64,000 nucleotides of DNA from Lenzites betulinus. Its lineage: Eukaryota; Basidiomycota; Agaricomycetes; Polyporales; Polyporaceae. Both the position numbers and the translations under genes were made by a program. The stretch is from contig JABYQU010000079.1 of NCBI GenBank assembly GCA_022264855.1, positions 1 to 64,000 of the forward strand, given 5' to 3'. The notes beneath the pieces were generated by a model. That model had not been told where the DNA came from and did not search any database. It was given only the letters and a program-made list of their open reading frames with translations. Shown here one piece after another: positions 1 through 11,430 of the stretch; within the stretch, counting starts at the first letter, position 1, and each line of letters begins with the position of its first letter.

Positions 1-206
1 GCCCGTCCGGCCGTTCCAATCGGGCGTGCGCCTGCAGTGCACGCCGACTGCGATTGGCGTAAGTTGCCATGCATCCTCCGTTCTGTTCCTTGCCACCATA
101 TACACTTGCTTCTCCACTACGACCTTCTGCACCCCAGCACCCACTTCCCAACAACAGTGAATTAGAACACCCAGCACAGTGAATTAGAATCATAGTGCTT
201 CGAACA

Positions 207-1658
207 ATGTCGAATTCAGAAGCAGTGAAGGCACTGGCGAACGCGAAGCCGCCATTCGTGGTACCCCAGTTCACTACGAAGGATTACACGTCCTTCTTCC
301 TCGCAGGTGAGTAGCCTGGAGTCCATACGGCTTGGTTTGCGTTGACACCTCCGACAGGCGCACTATGCTGCACGTACGTCCTAATATCCTTTCATACAGT
401 ATTTGCTACTCAGACTTGCTCACGCGCGTGATTATATTCACAGAGTGACCCACGGTGCGATGACGCGTAAGCCCACTCCATTCTGGGAAAACGAATGTTA
501 CACTGAGTGTCCAACGGGCAGCTATCGATGTGGTCAAAACTCGCATACAGGTGGACCCGGCAATGGCACGCATGTCGCTGCTGTCCGGTGGACGACAGAT
601 TATCGCCCAGGAGGGCCCGGCCGCGCTCCTCACAGGCTTCGGCCCGACCGCAGTGGGGTACCTCGTCCAGGGCGGCGCGAAATTCGCAGGTTACGAGTTC
701 TGGAAGAAGCAGCTCGTCCAGATCGCCGGCGACCAGGAGAGCGCCGTCAAGTACCGCACCGCCATCTACCTCGGCGCCTCGAGCGTTGCTGAGTGAGTGC
801 CCGATTCATTCGCTGCACGCGGGACTTACGTGCATGCCAACAGATTTTTTGCGGACATCCTCCTCACGCCGCTGGAGGCCACCCGTATCCGACTTGTGTC
901 GCAGCGGCACTACGCCACGGGGCTGATGACTGGCTTTGCGCGCCTCGCGCGTGAAGAAGGCGCCGCTGGGCTCTACGCCGGGTTCCTTCCCATCCTCTGC
1001 AAGTGCGTGTCCACCCTACGCGCCACCCCCTGACGGGAAGAGCGCGCGGCGAATGGCGAATTGACGCCTATGGCAGACAGATTCCCTACGCCATTGGGCA
1101 GTTCACGGTGAACGAGTTCTGCCACGAGCTGGCGCTCCGCAACATGTCAGAGGAGAAAAAGCGCACGCTGAGCGGGTCTGCCAAGTTTGGGATCTCGCTC
1201 GGGAGCGGGATTATTGCTGGCTTCGCTGCGGCGATACTTAGTCAAGTACGTCCACGCCTTGTCTGTCCTTCTGGGCGCCCTGCCTTCCGCGAAACACGCT
1301 GCTGACGGCTTACGTCGTGCGACACGATGTTGCCCCCCACCAGCCCGCGGACACGCTGCTGTCGCAGATAAACAAGGGCCACGGACCGGAGGGCTCGATG
1401 CCGTACCGCCTGAAGGAGCTCGCGAAGCAGGCGGGCTTCCGGGGCCTCTTCGCAGGCCTGGGCCCGCGAATGATCATGACCGCCGGCCTTGTCTCCGGGC
1501 AGTTCTTGCTGTACGGCGCCGTGAAGGACGGTGCGTGGTCAAACCGCCCGACAGCGGTCGGGCGTTTTCGACGAAAAAAAAATTACTCACGACGTGTTCA
1601 TGCAGCGTTGAGCGCTCCGCCTGGTCTGGAGATTCACAAGGAGAGCGCCGCAGCGTAG
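207..1658 (+). CDS. Mitochondrial phosphate carrier (Mir1/PiC type)
   Basis: Inner-membrane carrier that imports phosphate into mitochondria for ATP synthesis. Eight exons can be joined in phase (207-306, 358-373, 444-466, 522-792, 844-1002, 1077-1245, 1344-1530, 1606-1658), giving about 325 aa, normal for the family. Three mitochondrial-carrier repeats are visible. The first signature, [10 protein letters not shown], is created by the splice at 466/522; the second is PLEATRIR; the third PADTLLSQ. The C-terminus ends [13 protein letters not shown], as expected for fungal phosphate carriers. Start chosen at MSNSEAV, the first ATG before conserved sequence. Exons of 16 and 23 nt are unusually small. 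The last intron (75 nt) has no stop and keeps frame. Function assigned from family motifs; transported ion inferred. Confidence 0.9.
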
Positions 1659-2789
1659 GCGCACTCGGTGTTGGCGCGAGCGCTGCATGTTGGAGCAGCT
1701 CGGGGAGCTGTACACGGTAAGTTTGCGGACTGTTGTTTTAGATAGACAGGTTTGCCACAGGAGAGAGTATAGAACACCACTCACTCAATCCGACCGACAA
1801 TGTCTGAAGTGAGCAGAACAGCCGCATCTACATACCTCGATGCTCGAGTCCGCCGCATGGTGGACGGTGTCATTCGAGAAAGCAGATAGGCGCTTTGGCG
1901 CTGTTTCCAGCTGGCGCCTCTCTCTCTCTGGGTCCAGTAACTTTGCCACCGGCCCGTGTGCATTGCGATTATAATTGACCGCCCAGCGGTGCACTGAAGA
2001 CGCATCTTCCACAATTTCAAGTTCGGAATGTTCCTCGTCCTTGCTTCCATTGGCGTGCGCCCTTCGCGCGCCCACCGCCGAGCGACTGCCGCGCGTTTCG
2101 GTGGAGATACGCCTGGGGCCAACTTAGACCGTCATGCGCGGGGACCCGCATGCAAAAGGCTTCTTCTCGTCCACAGCTGTGCCTATCATCAAGGAGAAGA
2201 ATGGACGGTGTACGTACAAACGTCATCCTGCGGGAATGGGGTCACTCATGGCCCGGGTGCCTGCCCAGGCCGCACAGTTGGATAGCGAACATAGCTCAGT
2301 TCAACGTCGACGTCCAAACGTTGCCAAATTTGGATGCGGTCGCTGATCGGAGCGCCGCATTCCCGGGGTACGGCTGTTGTGTGAGTAATTCTTCATGTGG
2401 TGCTAGATCTTATGATACGATGCCAGCTCCTTTACCATGCTAGAGCTGCAAACCAACGGGCTTCCCACCTGTTGGACGACAGGTCCCGTAAGCAAATATG
2501 AGATGCAACGCGTCAAGTACTGACTCACAAGCCGAGGAGATAGGACAATTTATGTGCTGATAGATGTTTGGGGCATGTCAAGGTCCTATCGATAAAAAAG
2601 CTTACTTCCTCCTAGCAAGAGGACACAATTTCCTCCTACAAGGGTGAGTAACTTCTACGTCTACGTTGTGTCACTGCGAAGCGGACAGTGGACTGATTGC
2701 AGACCCTCTCAGAGATACTGTCACAATCGAATTATGACGGGCATATGAATACCTAGGTTCTAGAGCCTAGCTCGAGCGGCATGAGACAG
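1659..2789. other. Intergenic region, no gene seen
   Basis: Short overlapping open frames occur on both strands between 1.78 and 2.44 kb, but none has recognisable domains or a coherent exon chain. It presumably holds the phosphate carrier 3' UTR and the upstream region of TPS-A. Confidence 0.5.
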
Positions 2790-2797
2790 TATAAAAG
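2790..2797 (+). promoter_or_regulatory. TATA box of TPS-A
   Basis: TATAAAAG, 70 nt before the chosen start codon of the first terpene synthase. The other two terpene synthase genes have a TATA box at a similar distance. Confidence 0.55.
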
Positions 2798-2866
2798 GGG
2801 GGATGCCTGGAAGGACACGGAGACTCATCATTCAGCGGAAGAATCGCGCGGATATTTTCCCTCAAG

Positions 2867-4332
2867 ATGCTCATGAACTCCATCGCGTCCTTCTTAGCCC
2901 TTGTGGGCATCTCTCCTGCCAGACCGGCCTTGACTATAGTGGATGAGGCTATGCAAAACCCGATGTCAGTATCTTGATAGTATCTTAGCCTTACGAGTGA
3001 CTCACAAATCTCAGGGGGTATACGTGCACGGCGGAGAGCAAGGCCCAGCCTTCGGAGAACTCGGTGCGCGTCTAGGCTGGGATGTAATCTACAATTTCAT
3101 TGACCAAGAAGCGTCCAGCACACCCAGGCCGCACTCCCAGAGCATGGAATCGAAGAAACGAAGAATGTCATCCGTGACTTCCTGCGGCAATGTAATTACA
3201 CAGACCTTATGACCCCACCGGACCTTGAACTGCGGCGGCGGACAACGCTCGAGGTCGCCTCATGGGAGGTGGGCCTCCCCCCTACGTTCGCAGAAAAGCT
3301 AGTAGACACGAGCTGCCACTTTGCCGAGACCGCGTACGGCCACCTCCCCCCGGAGCACGTCTTCTTCGTCGCACGCTACACCGCGTACTTCCTCTACGCC
3401 GACGACCTCGGTGACACGCACCTGGACGCGCTCCGCGAGTTCCCGCACCGCTTCGTTAACGCAGAGCAGCAACTCGACCCGGTACTCGAGCGGCTCGCGG
3501 CGATGATCCGCGGCGCGCACGCGCTTTGGACGGACTTCGGCACGAGCGCGATCCTCGCGGGCACGATCGACGCGCTCACCGCGTTCTACATTGAGTTCAC
3601 GACGTGTGGGATGGCGGTCCAGCCGGGCGCGGTGCGCTACCCGGACTACCTCCGCCTCAAGTCTGGTATCGACCCGCCGTTTGTCGCGTTCATCTTCGTG
3701 CGCGGCTGGCGCAGCACCGCCGAGTCGTACGTGCAGCTAATCCCGTGAGTGCCATTCTTGCAGGCCCTCCCCGGTGACAGGAAGAGCGGGAGGCAGACGC
3801 TCCATGCATGATGCTTGAAGGCTGACTAGCCATTCATAGAGAAATGGAGTACTGGATCGGGGCCGTGAAGTGAGTCTCGCCGTACGCTGACGTATCGGGT
3901 ATTTGCTGACGGGACCTGGCCCATTCTTCCAGCGACGTGTACGTCTTCAAACTTCAAGCACCGCAGTGCGGTGTTGAACCGGCTGACACACGCTGCAGGC
4001 TGTCGTTCTACAAGGAAGAGCTGGCGCAGGAAACAGCGAACTACATCCACTTGCGCGCAAGCGTTGAGCAGACCCCGCCCCTCGTTGTCCTCAGGAAGTA
4101 CGCCGATGAGATCCTGGAGACGACGCGCCGCATCGAACGCCTGGCGGCGGGCGACGCCGAGCTCGCTGCGCTGTGGCAGGGGTACAAACAGGTGAGCGTC
4201 TCGCCGGACGCTCTTCGCGGGAGGAGCATCAGTCCAGCCCAACGCTAAGCGCTGCTTCCCGCGCAGCATTTCCTCGAGTTCCAGGTCAAGGCGCCGCGGT
4301 ACCGCCTCGCGGAGTTGGGCCTGGCGCACTGA
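2867..4332 (+). CDS. Tri5-type sesquiterpene synthase A (TPS-A)
   Basis: Class I terpene cyclase of the trichodiene-synthase (Tri5) family, expected to cyclise farnesyl diphosphate with Mg2+; product unknown. Exons 2867-2964, 3015-3063, 3119-3744, 3840-3869, 3933-3938, 3999-4191, 4267-4332 join in phase to 355 aa, normal for the family. The aspartate motif is YADDLGD near residue 143. The second metal site, NDVLSFYKEE, is assembled across three exons including one of only 6 nt. The C-terminus carries the PRYRLAELGLA arginine-tyrosine pair. The first two exons are the weakest part: they rest on open phase, a TATA box and a GT..AG intron that removes an in-frame stop. Paralogous to TPS-B and TPS-C; no P450 adjoins it. 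Confidence 0.85.
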
Positions 4333-5194
4333 GGGGTGGACGATGGTGGCACTGCTTGTTTTGTCTGCTGAAGCAATCGATGCGGCGCAATTTGGCAGCT
4401 GATGTGGACCGTGGACGAGATCTGTGCGAGAGGTCCGATCTTGCGGCAGGCGCGTCAACCGCTCAGCGCTACCGCACGTTGTACACTGTAGCCCGGTTAC
4501 GCGTTCTGGTCGGCGGGCGCCCCCGACTCCGATGTGTTCACCCAGGCAGCGCTCAGTTGGTCCCCAGTGACTACTCGAATGTCTACATTCAACGCTCGGC
4601 GCTGCAGCTCCCGGGCCATCAACATGACGAGAGCATGCAAGCTCATTTAGAGCCTCCACACCGTTCCTCCGAATGACGCCAGGAGCTGTTCGGCATTCCG
4701 GTATGCATCTCACTACATCTTTGGCTCACCTTTGGCTGCATGCGACTCAGGGCTGACGGCGTATGGGAACGCCGGCGACGATCAACTGTACTTTCCGTGG
4801 TTCCCGTAACTCGCAAACACAGCCGATATGTTGTACGAAACGCCTGCCCCGCGTGGTTCATGCGGAGAAGCACAGGCTTGCCGTCGTGTCGCACATCACC
4901 CTTCCAACAGCGCAATCTGCTCACTAGTAGCTAGTCCGACATCCGGCGCTCATATCTCTCCGTGCATGCAGTAACATTAGCTGCTTTCCGCGGGCCTGAT
5001 CATCGATGCATGGAAGGCCGGTTCCCGCCGGCGCATACTACTAATGTGGTACGTCTTTCTCCCTTGCTTCCAGGAGATACAGCTTATCAGGAAATACCTG
5101 CCGTCACAGAATAGCTGCGGGAGTCTTTGCGCCCTCGCGAATCTTGCCCGTGCGACCTCGAACGCCACCATCCGACGACAAGCGTGTTATATTA
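4333..5194. other. Intergenic region, no gene seen
   Basis: No supported gene. A long minus-strand frame (3826-4713) overlaps the end of TPS-A antisense and has no recognisable domain. Confidence 0.5.
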
Positions 5195-5330
5195 GGGGTG
5201 CTCAATTCTGGCCGGCCACTTGCCAGGACAACTTTTGATGGACTGAAACCGGCAGTTTTGGCGGGGGAAGTGCCCGGAAGCGCTCGTAGAAATGTGTCCT
5301 GGCAAACGGCCGGCCAGAATTGAGCACGCC
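5195..5330. mobile_element. MITE-like inverted-repeat element with TA target duplication
   Basis: A 136-bp palindromic-ended element. The left end reads GGGGTGCTCAATTCTGGCC and the right end is its near-perfect reverse complement; the terminal inverted repeats extend about 36 bp with only a few mismatches, ending near CCAGGACA. Both sides are flanked by TA (5193-5194 and 5331-5332), the target-site duplication used by Tc1/mariner transposases. It has no coding capacity, so it would be non-autonomous. It lies between TPS-A and TPS-B, about 400 bp before the start of TPS-B. Confidence 0.75.
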
Positions 5331-5731
5331 TATTCGGCCGCCATTCTCATTCCTGTCAGTGTTCCATGCATCACGTCTGGGCTTTTTTGCCGACTGCGTC
5401 CGGGGGGCGGAGGAGCGTTTGTCCCGTGAGTGGCTTCGCAATGGCAATGGTATATCGCTCGAGGCGATAGGCCAAACTCCATTGGAAATTCATACGAGGT
5501 AGTAGGAAATACTCCGTGTCTCATCATCAATTCGTCCGGGTCTCCCCGATCCAGCTGGTATACACGTCGCGGGTGTCACGGCCATGCTGCGGCTTTGGGC
5601 CAGGGCAGTGGAAGGCAGCTGCTATGGTACAAAGGGAGATAGCACATATAAGTAAAGGCTGCGAGGTTGGTGGCAGAGCATGCAGCACACACCAACCAGC
5701 TTCACTCACTTCTCCCCGCACATACATAGCC
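5331..5731. promoter_or_regulatory. Upstream region of TPS-B with TATA box
   Basis: No gene. TATAAG at 5647-5652 lies 85 nt before the TPS-B start codon and is the likely TATA element. Confidence 0.45.
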
Positions 5732-7025
5732 ATGGGTATACAAGCCGCCAACTCACCCGTGAACACGGTCAACCAAGCAAACGATCACATCTCGGAGCCA
5801 GCCAAAGGGACTCTTAGTCTTGTGAGCGTGCAGTACTATGTTTGATGGCCTCTCATCGCTGATCACCTCCTCAGATTTCTGGTGGCAAATCCGATGATAC
5901 CCAGTATGCGGTCATGCAGGATGCTATACGCGACCTCCTGGAGCGTTGCGCCTACCGATCCCCCAAGTCTGCGACCGACCCCGAGCTCCGGCGCGACCTG
6001 GCTGCCGAAGTGGCCAAGTGGGACGCCAACCTTCCCCCCGCCTTCCTCGCGAAGTCCGTCGCCGCGGGCTGCATCTACGTCGAGACGGCGTACGGGCACA
6101 CGCCCCGCGCGCACCGGCACTACATCGCGCTCTACATCGTCTGCATGCTCTACGCAGACGACCTCGGCGAGCAGGACTCGGCCGCGGTCGTCGCGTTCAC
6201 GCGGCGCTTCGTCGGCGGGGAGCGCCAGCCGAACGCGGTGTTCGAGTGCCTCGCGGGCCTGCTCCGTCGCGCGTACACGCTGTGGCCCCAGTTCGGGGCG
6301 GACTCGATCATCACGGGCACGCTGAACGCGCTCGCGGCGAACCACATCGAGAGCTCGACGCGCGGGATGGCGGTGAGGCCGCTCGCGACGCGCTACCCGA
6401 CGTACCTGCGGCTCCTGGCGGGCATCGCCACGCCGTTCACGCACTTTGTGTTCCCGAACACCTGGAGGGAGACACCGGAGTCCTACGTCCAAATATTACC
6501 GTGAGTATCCCAAAGCTCCCTTAAATTGCGCAAATGTATTGATTCTGCGGGCTGGTAGTGAGATAGACCATTGGACGCTTGGTGTAAAGTACGTGTCTTC
6601 TATCTTGCTAGTCACCATCTCCGGTGCTGACGATGGCCTACAATCTATCAGTGACATGTAAACCGATGTTCCCCGTATAACCCAAAGATCGATGGCTAAA
6701 TTGGGTTTTCAGCTTGTCGTTCTACAAAGAGGAGCTCGCGGGCGAAACGAACAACTACATCCATCTCCGCGCAGACGCTGAGCAGACGTCCGTCGACGAT
6801 GTCCTTCGCAGGCTGGTCGACGAGGTAGCAGATACCGCGCTGCGCGTCAACAAGATCACCGAGGATGACCCGGAACTGGCTGCGATATGGACCAGGTATA
6901 CGCAGGTTAGTATCTCAGAGAGTCCAAGTCGGAAATATCTCCTGACATTGAATGCATAGTGCTACATCGAGTTCCACCTGAAGACGCCACGGTACCGCCT
7001 GACTGAACTGGGCTTCAGTGCATGA
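5732..7025 (+). CDS. Tri5-type sesquiterpene synthase B (TPS-B)
   Basis: Second Tri5-family terpene cyclase, predicted to act on farnesyl diphosphate; product unknown. Exons 5732-5821, 5875-6500, 6559-6588, 6652-6657, 6713-6905, 6960-7025 join in phase to 336 aa. The metal-binding motifs are YADDLGE near residue 125 and NDILSFYKEE, the latter split by a 6-nt exon exactly as in TPS-A and TPS-C. The C-terminal PRYRLTELGF pair is kept. The 626-nt main exon has the same length as in TPS-A. Start MGIQAAN is the first ATG after the TATA box. It is a direct tandem neighbour of TPS-A, 1.4 kb apart. Intact by every test I could apply. Confidence 0.9.
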
Positions 7026-8347
7026 ATCAAAGGGAAGACAAAGGCGAGGTTTTGTGTGTAACACTAGTCGAGTATAAGGTTTGGATGTGGATGTACGCAC
7101 CGCTGTTATATAGTACCGTGTCATTACTCGAATCTTTATCTGGCCGCAGCGCCAAACCTCGCCGCGGGACGCACACACATAAGGGGCATAGCTCAGGGAC
7201 TAGAATATCCATTGCTGCCTTGTTTAACTCTACGGAAATATAGCTCATCTATTGCTCGACCAGGGTACATGTGGCATACGGCAACCGCGGACCATACCCC
7301 TTTCATACACTGAAGCATGGACTTCGACCTCGACGCTGTTTAGATCCTGAATGCTATTGTTGTGCTTTCGTCATTTGCGGGCGGATCACTGAACGGGTCG
7401 AGACTACTCTTATGGTCGTCAGCGCGTCGCAAGGAAGACTGGAGCGGGGAACCGGCCCTGGAGTTTGCGGATGTAGTGACAAGCGCGGCAGGCTACGCTG
7501 GCTTGGAACTAAAAGAAAGGTAAAGGAAAGTAGCATGTCGATATGGGTGGCTCTCGACGTCACAGTCGTTTTGCCTTACGAAACACATGTCGTCACAACT
7601 GAGACTTCTGCATACATGAGGGAGCAGTGGGGACTTAGAGCGGTAAGAAGAGTACAAGGGTCCACAACTGACCTCCACAAAGTTCGGTAACGCCTCACGA
7701 GGTAGCGCGGACGAGCTTCCATTTCTCAGCGTTCGGCGAGGCCGTCGCATGGCGTCATTTCACTCGAGGTTGCATGCGCCACATCTGCCAGTGGGGAGTA
7801 CAAACGCGGTTTGTGCTGTTTGAGAATGGTGCCACGCAGGTGAGGACGCCTAAGGCTCGAACCTCCGTTCCGCAACCGGCAGGCTCCGCAGCGAGTCGGC
7901 ACTTGCACAACATCATAAGGCGATCCCGGGGGTCAATCAGTGATCATATGCGCCATTGATTGACAGGCCAAGTGGTGGCAACTCGCAGCTGCGTACCGTT
8001 GAGGTCAATAACATCCAGGTATGTAGTAGACTCACATATACAACACATAGCAAAAAGGAAGAGCACGCCCACCCACCTGAGCTACGACTCGGAGGTTGTC
8101 AGTGTGTCCAACGAATTCTAGTATAGATACTTCACTCACCTGGGACGTGATGCATCGCCTGCACAAGACCGCTTGTGGCGTGACTCGTCGGAAGTCGGCA
8201 GCCTTAGAGTCACCACCCGCAGCCCGAAGGCCCAAACGACTGCGCGGTGCATATGGCTGTCCAACTTGACAGGCTGCGCGCACGCGCCCCATCCTGGCGC
8301 CAGCACTTACGGCGTTCTCTCCGCCATTAATCGGGACGTCATAGGCG
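7026..8347. other. Intergenic region, no gene seen
   Basis: Open frames of up to 139 codons (7271-7690, plus) show no recognisable motif, no plausible intron chain and no coding-like composition. I assign no gene. Confidence 0.45.
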
Positions 8348-8354
8348 TATATAT
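8348..8354 (+). promoter_or_regulatory. TATA box of the DUF6593 gene
   Basis: TATATAT 84 nt before the start codon of the downstream gene. Confidence 0.4.
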
Positions 8355-8437
8355 GCAGCCAGTGGGGAGCAGTGGGGTAGTACGCACCGATCACCGAATC
8401 CCTCTGCTGCCAGTGCTTTGAACCAACATACTATACC

Positions 8438-9220
8438 ATGCCTATCCTAGTCTTCGTTACCGGCACGGTCAACAACTCCTCCATAATCGACAGCGCCACA
8501 GGGCAGCCCGTCTATAACGTCTCGACGCCCTCGGGCCTCGGCAACAACACGACGAGCGTATTTAACACTCAAGGGAATGTCGTCGGCCAATTCAAGCCCG
8601 GCTTTCTTCACGACACGGTCACGCGACGAGGGCAGACGACGCGTGTGTCGGAGTGGCTTGTCAAGAAGAAGATATTTGCGAGGTTCGTACAACGAACAAG
8701 TTGCCAAGTTGCCTTCCGAGAACTGCTGAACTTACACACCTTTTTGCTGATATCTCAGAGCTCGACAGTTCGTTGCGTCCAACGGGAAGGAGTACAAGTG
8801 GGTATTTGAGTGGGACATCCGCGGTGACAAGGGCGTGAAGGTGCGTCTTCGGGACGAATATTCAGCACAGATGTCGAGGTATGCTGAATATGCGAAATCC
8901 GTGTGTTTGCAGCTCTTCGAATGCGCGATGGGCCGGCAGGTCGCACACGCGCACCGCAAGGCGTTCACACAGTGGTCGTTCAGTTCGTCGAAGGCCATGA
9001 GCATCGACGTGTCGCCCGACGTTCTCGAGATCTTGGACGATATCGTGCTCTCGTTCATCATCTGCGAGTCAATGACAGAACAGGAGGAGACGTCTGCAAT
9101 TGTAAGCAGTACTACGTAGGATACTATGCTACGAGAGCAGAAGGATCGATACCATGTATGAGTAGCCTCTGTTGTTGACATTAGCGTCTTGAACGACGTG
9201 CGCAACGGAGGACATTTTGA
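8438..9220 (+). CDS. DUF6593 domain protein
   Basis: Small protein of the DUF6593 family, common and often multi-copy in Agaricomycetes, function unknown. Exons 8438-8682, 8759-8840, 8913-9101, 9185-9220 join in phase to 183 aa. Typical features are the N-terminal strand pattern with SSIIDSATGQPVYNVSTP, a central VVGQF, HDTVTRRGQTT followed by a WL, then FVASNGKEYKWVF made by the first splice, and a C-terminal hydrophobic helix VLEILDDIVLSFIICE. The last exon adds a short arginine-rich tail (RLERRAQRR), typical for the family; reading through that intron instead would stop at 9117-9119. The 72-nt second intron is in frame and stop-free. No signal peptide. Confidence 0.75.
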
Positions 9221-9691
9221 GCGTACAAACCATGCCTCTTCTGGCAGTCATGGGAATTGTGGCCCTTCAGACTGAACCTCGACGACTTCGCGGCATTCAG
9301 GCCAAGCATAACGTTCAGAAGATGATATGTAGTAGTCGCGGTAAGTGCAAGAGTGGTATAAGCGCCCAGTATATCAGCACCAGTACCGGTACCCGCGATT
9401 AATCGGAGCTACTACTCGACACGAACATAACAGCTGCGAGTGCGAATCTGAACCCGACGAATCTGAACCCGACAAAGTCCCTCCATGGCGAGTACTACAC
9501 GACTGTACGATGCACGTGTCCGACATACGCGCACAAGTCCTGTCCGACGAGGAAGAGACTAGAGACGACCAACTACATAACCACGACGATCGTCCGAGCA
9601 CGTAAATATGTCCGTGCCTAGCAAGCCAGAGTTCCAAAGCGTCCTAATATGTCCGTTTGTATGCAGCTAACGAGAGTCCTGGTGCTGCCTT
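9221..9691. other. Intergenic region between convergent genes
   Basis: No gene supported; it must contain the 3' ends of the DUF6593 gene and the secreted-protein gene. Confidence 0.5.
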
Positions 9692-10423
9692 TTACGCCGA
9701 CGTGGTGGCGTTGTAGATAACAGGGACATATGTCAGGCTCATCGACATCCCGAGCGGTGCCTGCACATGGCACAAAACGACGTCAGCACGTGTTGTCAGC
9801 GGCGCGCCTCGCGAGAGGCGTGCGGAAAGATGGAGCTGGGGACAAGGGGAGCGTCGTGGGAGAAGACGTACATCAAGGTCGCAGCCTGACCACTCTTCGA
9901 GCACGACGAGCTGCACGGTCTTGTTGCTCGCCGTCTGTGTGCTCGCGAACCCGCCCGCGGACTTCGAGAAGTCGGGCATCGTCAGCTGCGGCGGCGCGGG
10001 GTTCTTCGGCTCGGGCACCGCTGCAAAAACGTCGGCGTAATCAGCACTACTATTTCTCTTCAAGTTCTCGCGGCGGCGGCGGCGGGGGGGCGGGGAGCGG
10101 GGAGGCGGACACTCACCGGGGTAGTTCGGGAAGTCGAACCGCCCGAAGAACGTGCCAGCGGCGAAGACGTCCATGGGCGCGAACGAGGACGGCACGTCCG
10201 TGATGAGCCAGACGGAGTACGCGAACGTCGAGCGGCAGTAGTCTGCGCTCGGGAGGTATGCGAAGTCGAAGGCGGCGCCGGGCGCGATGTGGGTGTACGG
10301 GGTGGGCAGCTCGATCTGGCCGTGTGTGGGGTCGGTGTCTGTCCTGGTGACGGGGGCGGGGACGGCGCGCGCCGTGGCGAGGGCGAAGGTCGTCGCGACC
10401 GCGGAGAGGAGGGAGAGTTTCAT
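9692..10423 (-). CDS. Small secreted protein
   Basis: Predicted extracellular protein of unknown function. It begins with a clear signal peptide (MKLSLLSAVATTFALATARA, likely cut near residue 20). Exons on the minus strand are 10423-10117, 10020-9872 and 9760-9692, giving 174 aa. The body has the pattern of a widespread Agaricomycete secreted family: a GAAFDFAY and DYCRSTFAYSVWLI block, then QLVVLEEWSGCD and a final VPVIYNATTSA. Both introns (96 and 111 nt) have consensus ends, yet both are multiples of three without stops, so unspliced mRNA could make a longer protein. Splicing is preferred because intron 1 would otherwise encode a Pro/Arg-rich insert in the middle of the fold. Confidence 0.65.
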   Translation of the reverse strand: MKLSLLSAVATTFALATARAVPAPVTRTDTDPTHGQIELPTPYTHIAPGAAFDFAYLPSADYCRSTFAYSVWLITDVPSSFAPMDVFAAGTFFGRFDFPNYPGECPPPRSPPPRRRRRENLKRNSSADYADVFAAVPEPKNPAPPQLTMPDFSKSAGGFASTQTASNKTVQLVVLEEWSGCDLDVRLLPRRSPCPQLHLSARLSRGAPLTTRADVVLCHVQAPLGMSMSLTYVPVIYNATTSA

Positions 10424-11430
10424 CGTGGAAGGGGAAGAGGAGGTTGTGGGTGGCGGCGATTAGGCTGCTTTACGGTTGGTGGTTAATTAGGTGAGGAAGG
10501 GGCGGGGGCGGATGGTAGGAAAGAATCCTATGAGAAGGTGACACCATGGCGGCGGGGCTTTATATGCCCGGGGGAGTGCCGTTTGCGAATGGCCTTCCTT
10601 TGCATGCATATTCAATCAGTAAGATCAACGCAGGGCGTCCCGAAACCCCGGCCGGAAGGAGACGAACGGCGTGTGTCAGGAACCCAGAATCCTCCAGACG
10701 TGCGCAAGAATGTTGAAAATCCGTTGCATGCTGCACAGCACCAGCCCAGGACTGCCGTACTCACGTGTGTGGGCGGAGGGCCGGCAGTCTCAGAGCAAGT
10801 GCCTCAGGCCGTGAGCCGAGGTATGCCAGGAACATATACGCTAGCTCAATCCATCGGCAATGGCGGGCCAGCCCGAGACCAGAATAGCGAGACTCGAGGT
10901 CATAGACGGCAGACTGCAGGAGCATCAAACGGCAAGCCATCCAGCAAATGAGAAGATCAAAAAGAGCGCTGAGGAGCTTGTGCTAGCGGGATCCGGGGCG
11001 ACCCGAAGTATTACCACCATCGAGCCGTCCTCTAGACTGACACCAGGCGCATTACATTGAATGTTGTGGGGCGACCCCCGTGGCGTTCTAGGCACCTTGA
11101 AAGTCTCAAGAGCACGAGTCTTTGCGATGCAGCCCTCCGTGACTCGCTATCTAAGTCCTGCAGCCACGGGGAATTATCATTCCCTGGATGCGGGGAGGAC
11201 TTGATGAGGTGAGCACTCACAAGGACAATTGACTGTTTGAGAAGAACATCTTGACGGCAGTCTCACGCGGGCTCTTGTTAGCCTCAACTCTAAGTGCCAT
11301 CACGAGTGCAGGACGTGCTGAATCTGTTATACATCATCCGAAGAAGCCCGGACATCGGCATGCCAAACGTCCACGATGCAGATACGAAAGCTAAAACACA
11401 CTACATTGCACAAACCGTATGCCAAAAGGA
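10424..11430. other. Intergenic region with TATA box of the secreted-protein gene
   Basis: On the minus strand TATAAAG (10564-10558) lies 135 nt before the secreted-protein start. The rest, including a 137-codon open frame at 10538-10951, shows nothing recognisable. It also holds the 3' region of RPT5. Confidence 0.45.

Noticed and set aside
47..206. Repeat of CCCAGCAC..GTGAATTAGAA before the phosphate carrier
   Set aside because: A single short local duplication in the 5' leader; too little to call a repeat element or regulatory site.
3826..4713. 295-codon minus-strand open frame opposite the end of TPS-A
   Set aside because: It runs antisense through the terpene synthase exons and introns, has no motif, and such shadows are common in GC-rich coding DNA.
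5863..6492. 209-codon minus-strand frame opposite TPS-B
   Set aside because: Arg/Glu-rich shadow of the 626-nt exon caused by codon bias; no domain.
7844..7890. Possible tRNA-like T-loop (GCTCGAACC)
   Set aside because: No matching acceptor stem, D-arm or anticodon arm could be folded around it.
10538..10951. 137-codon open frame in the RPT5/secreted-protein interval
   Set aside because: No recognisable motif, no intron structure and low-complexity composition.
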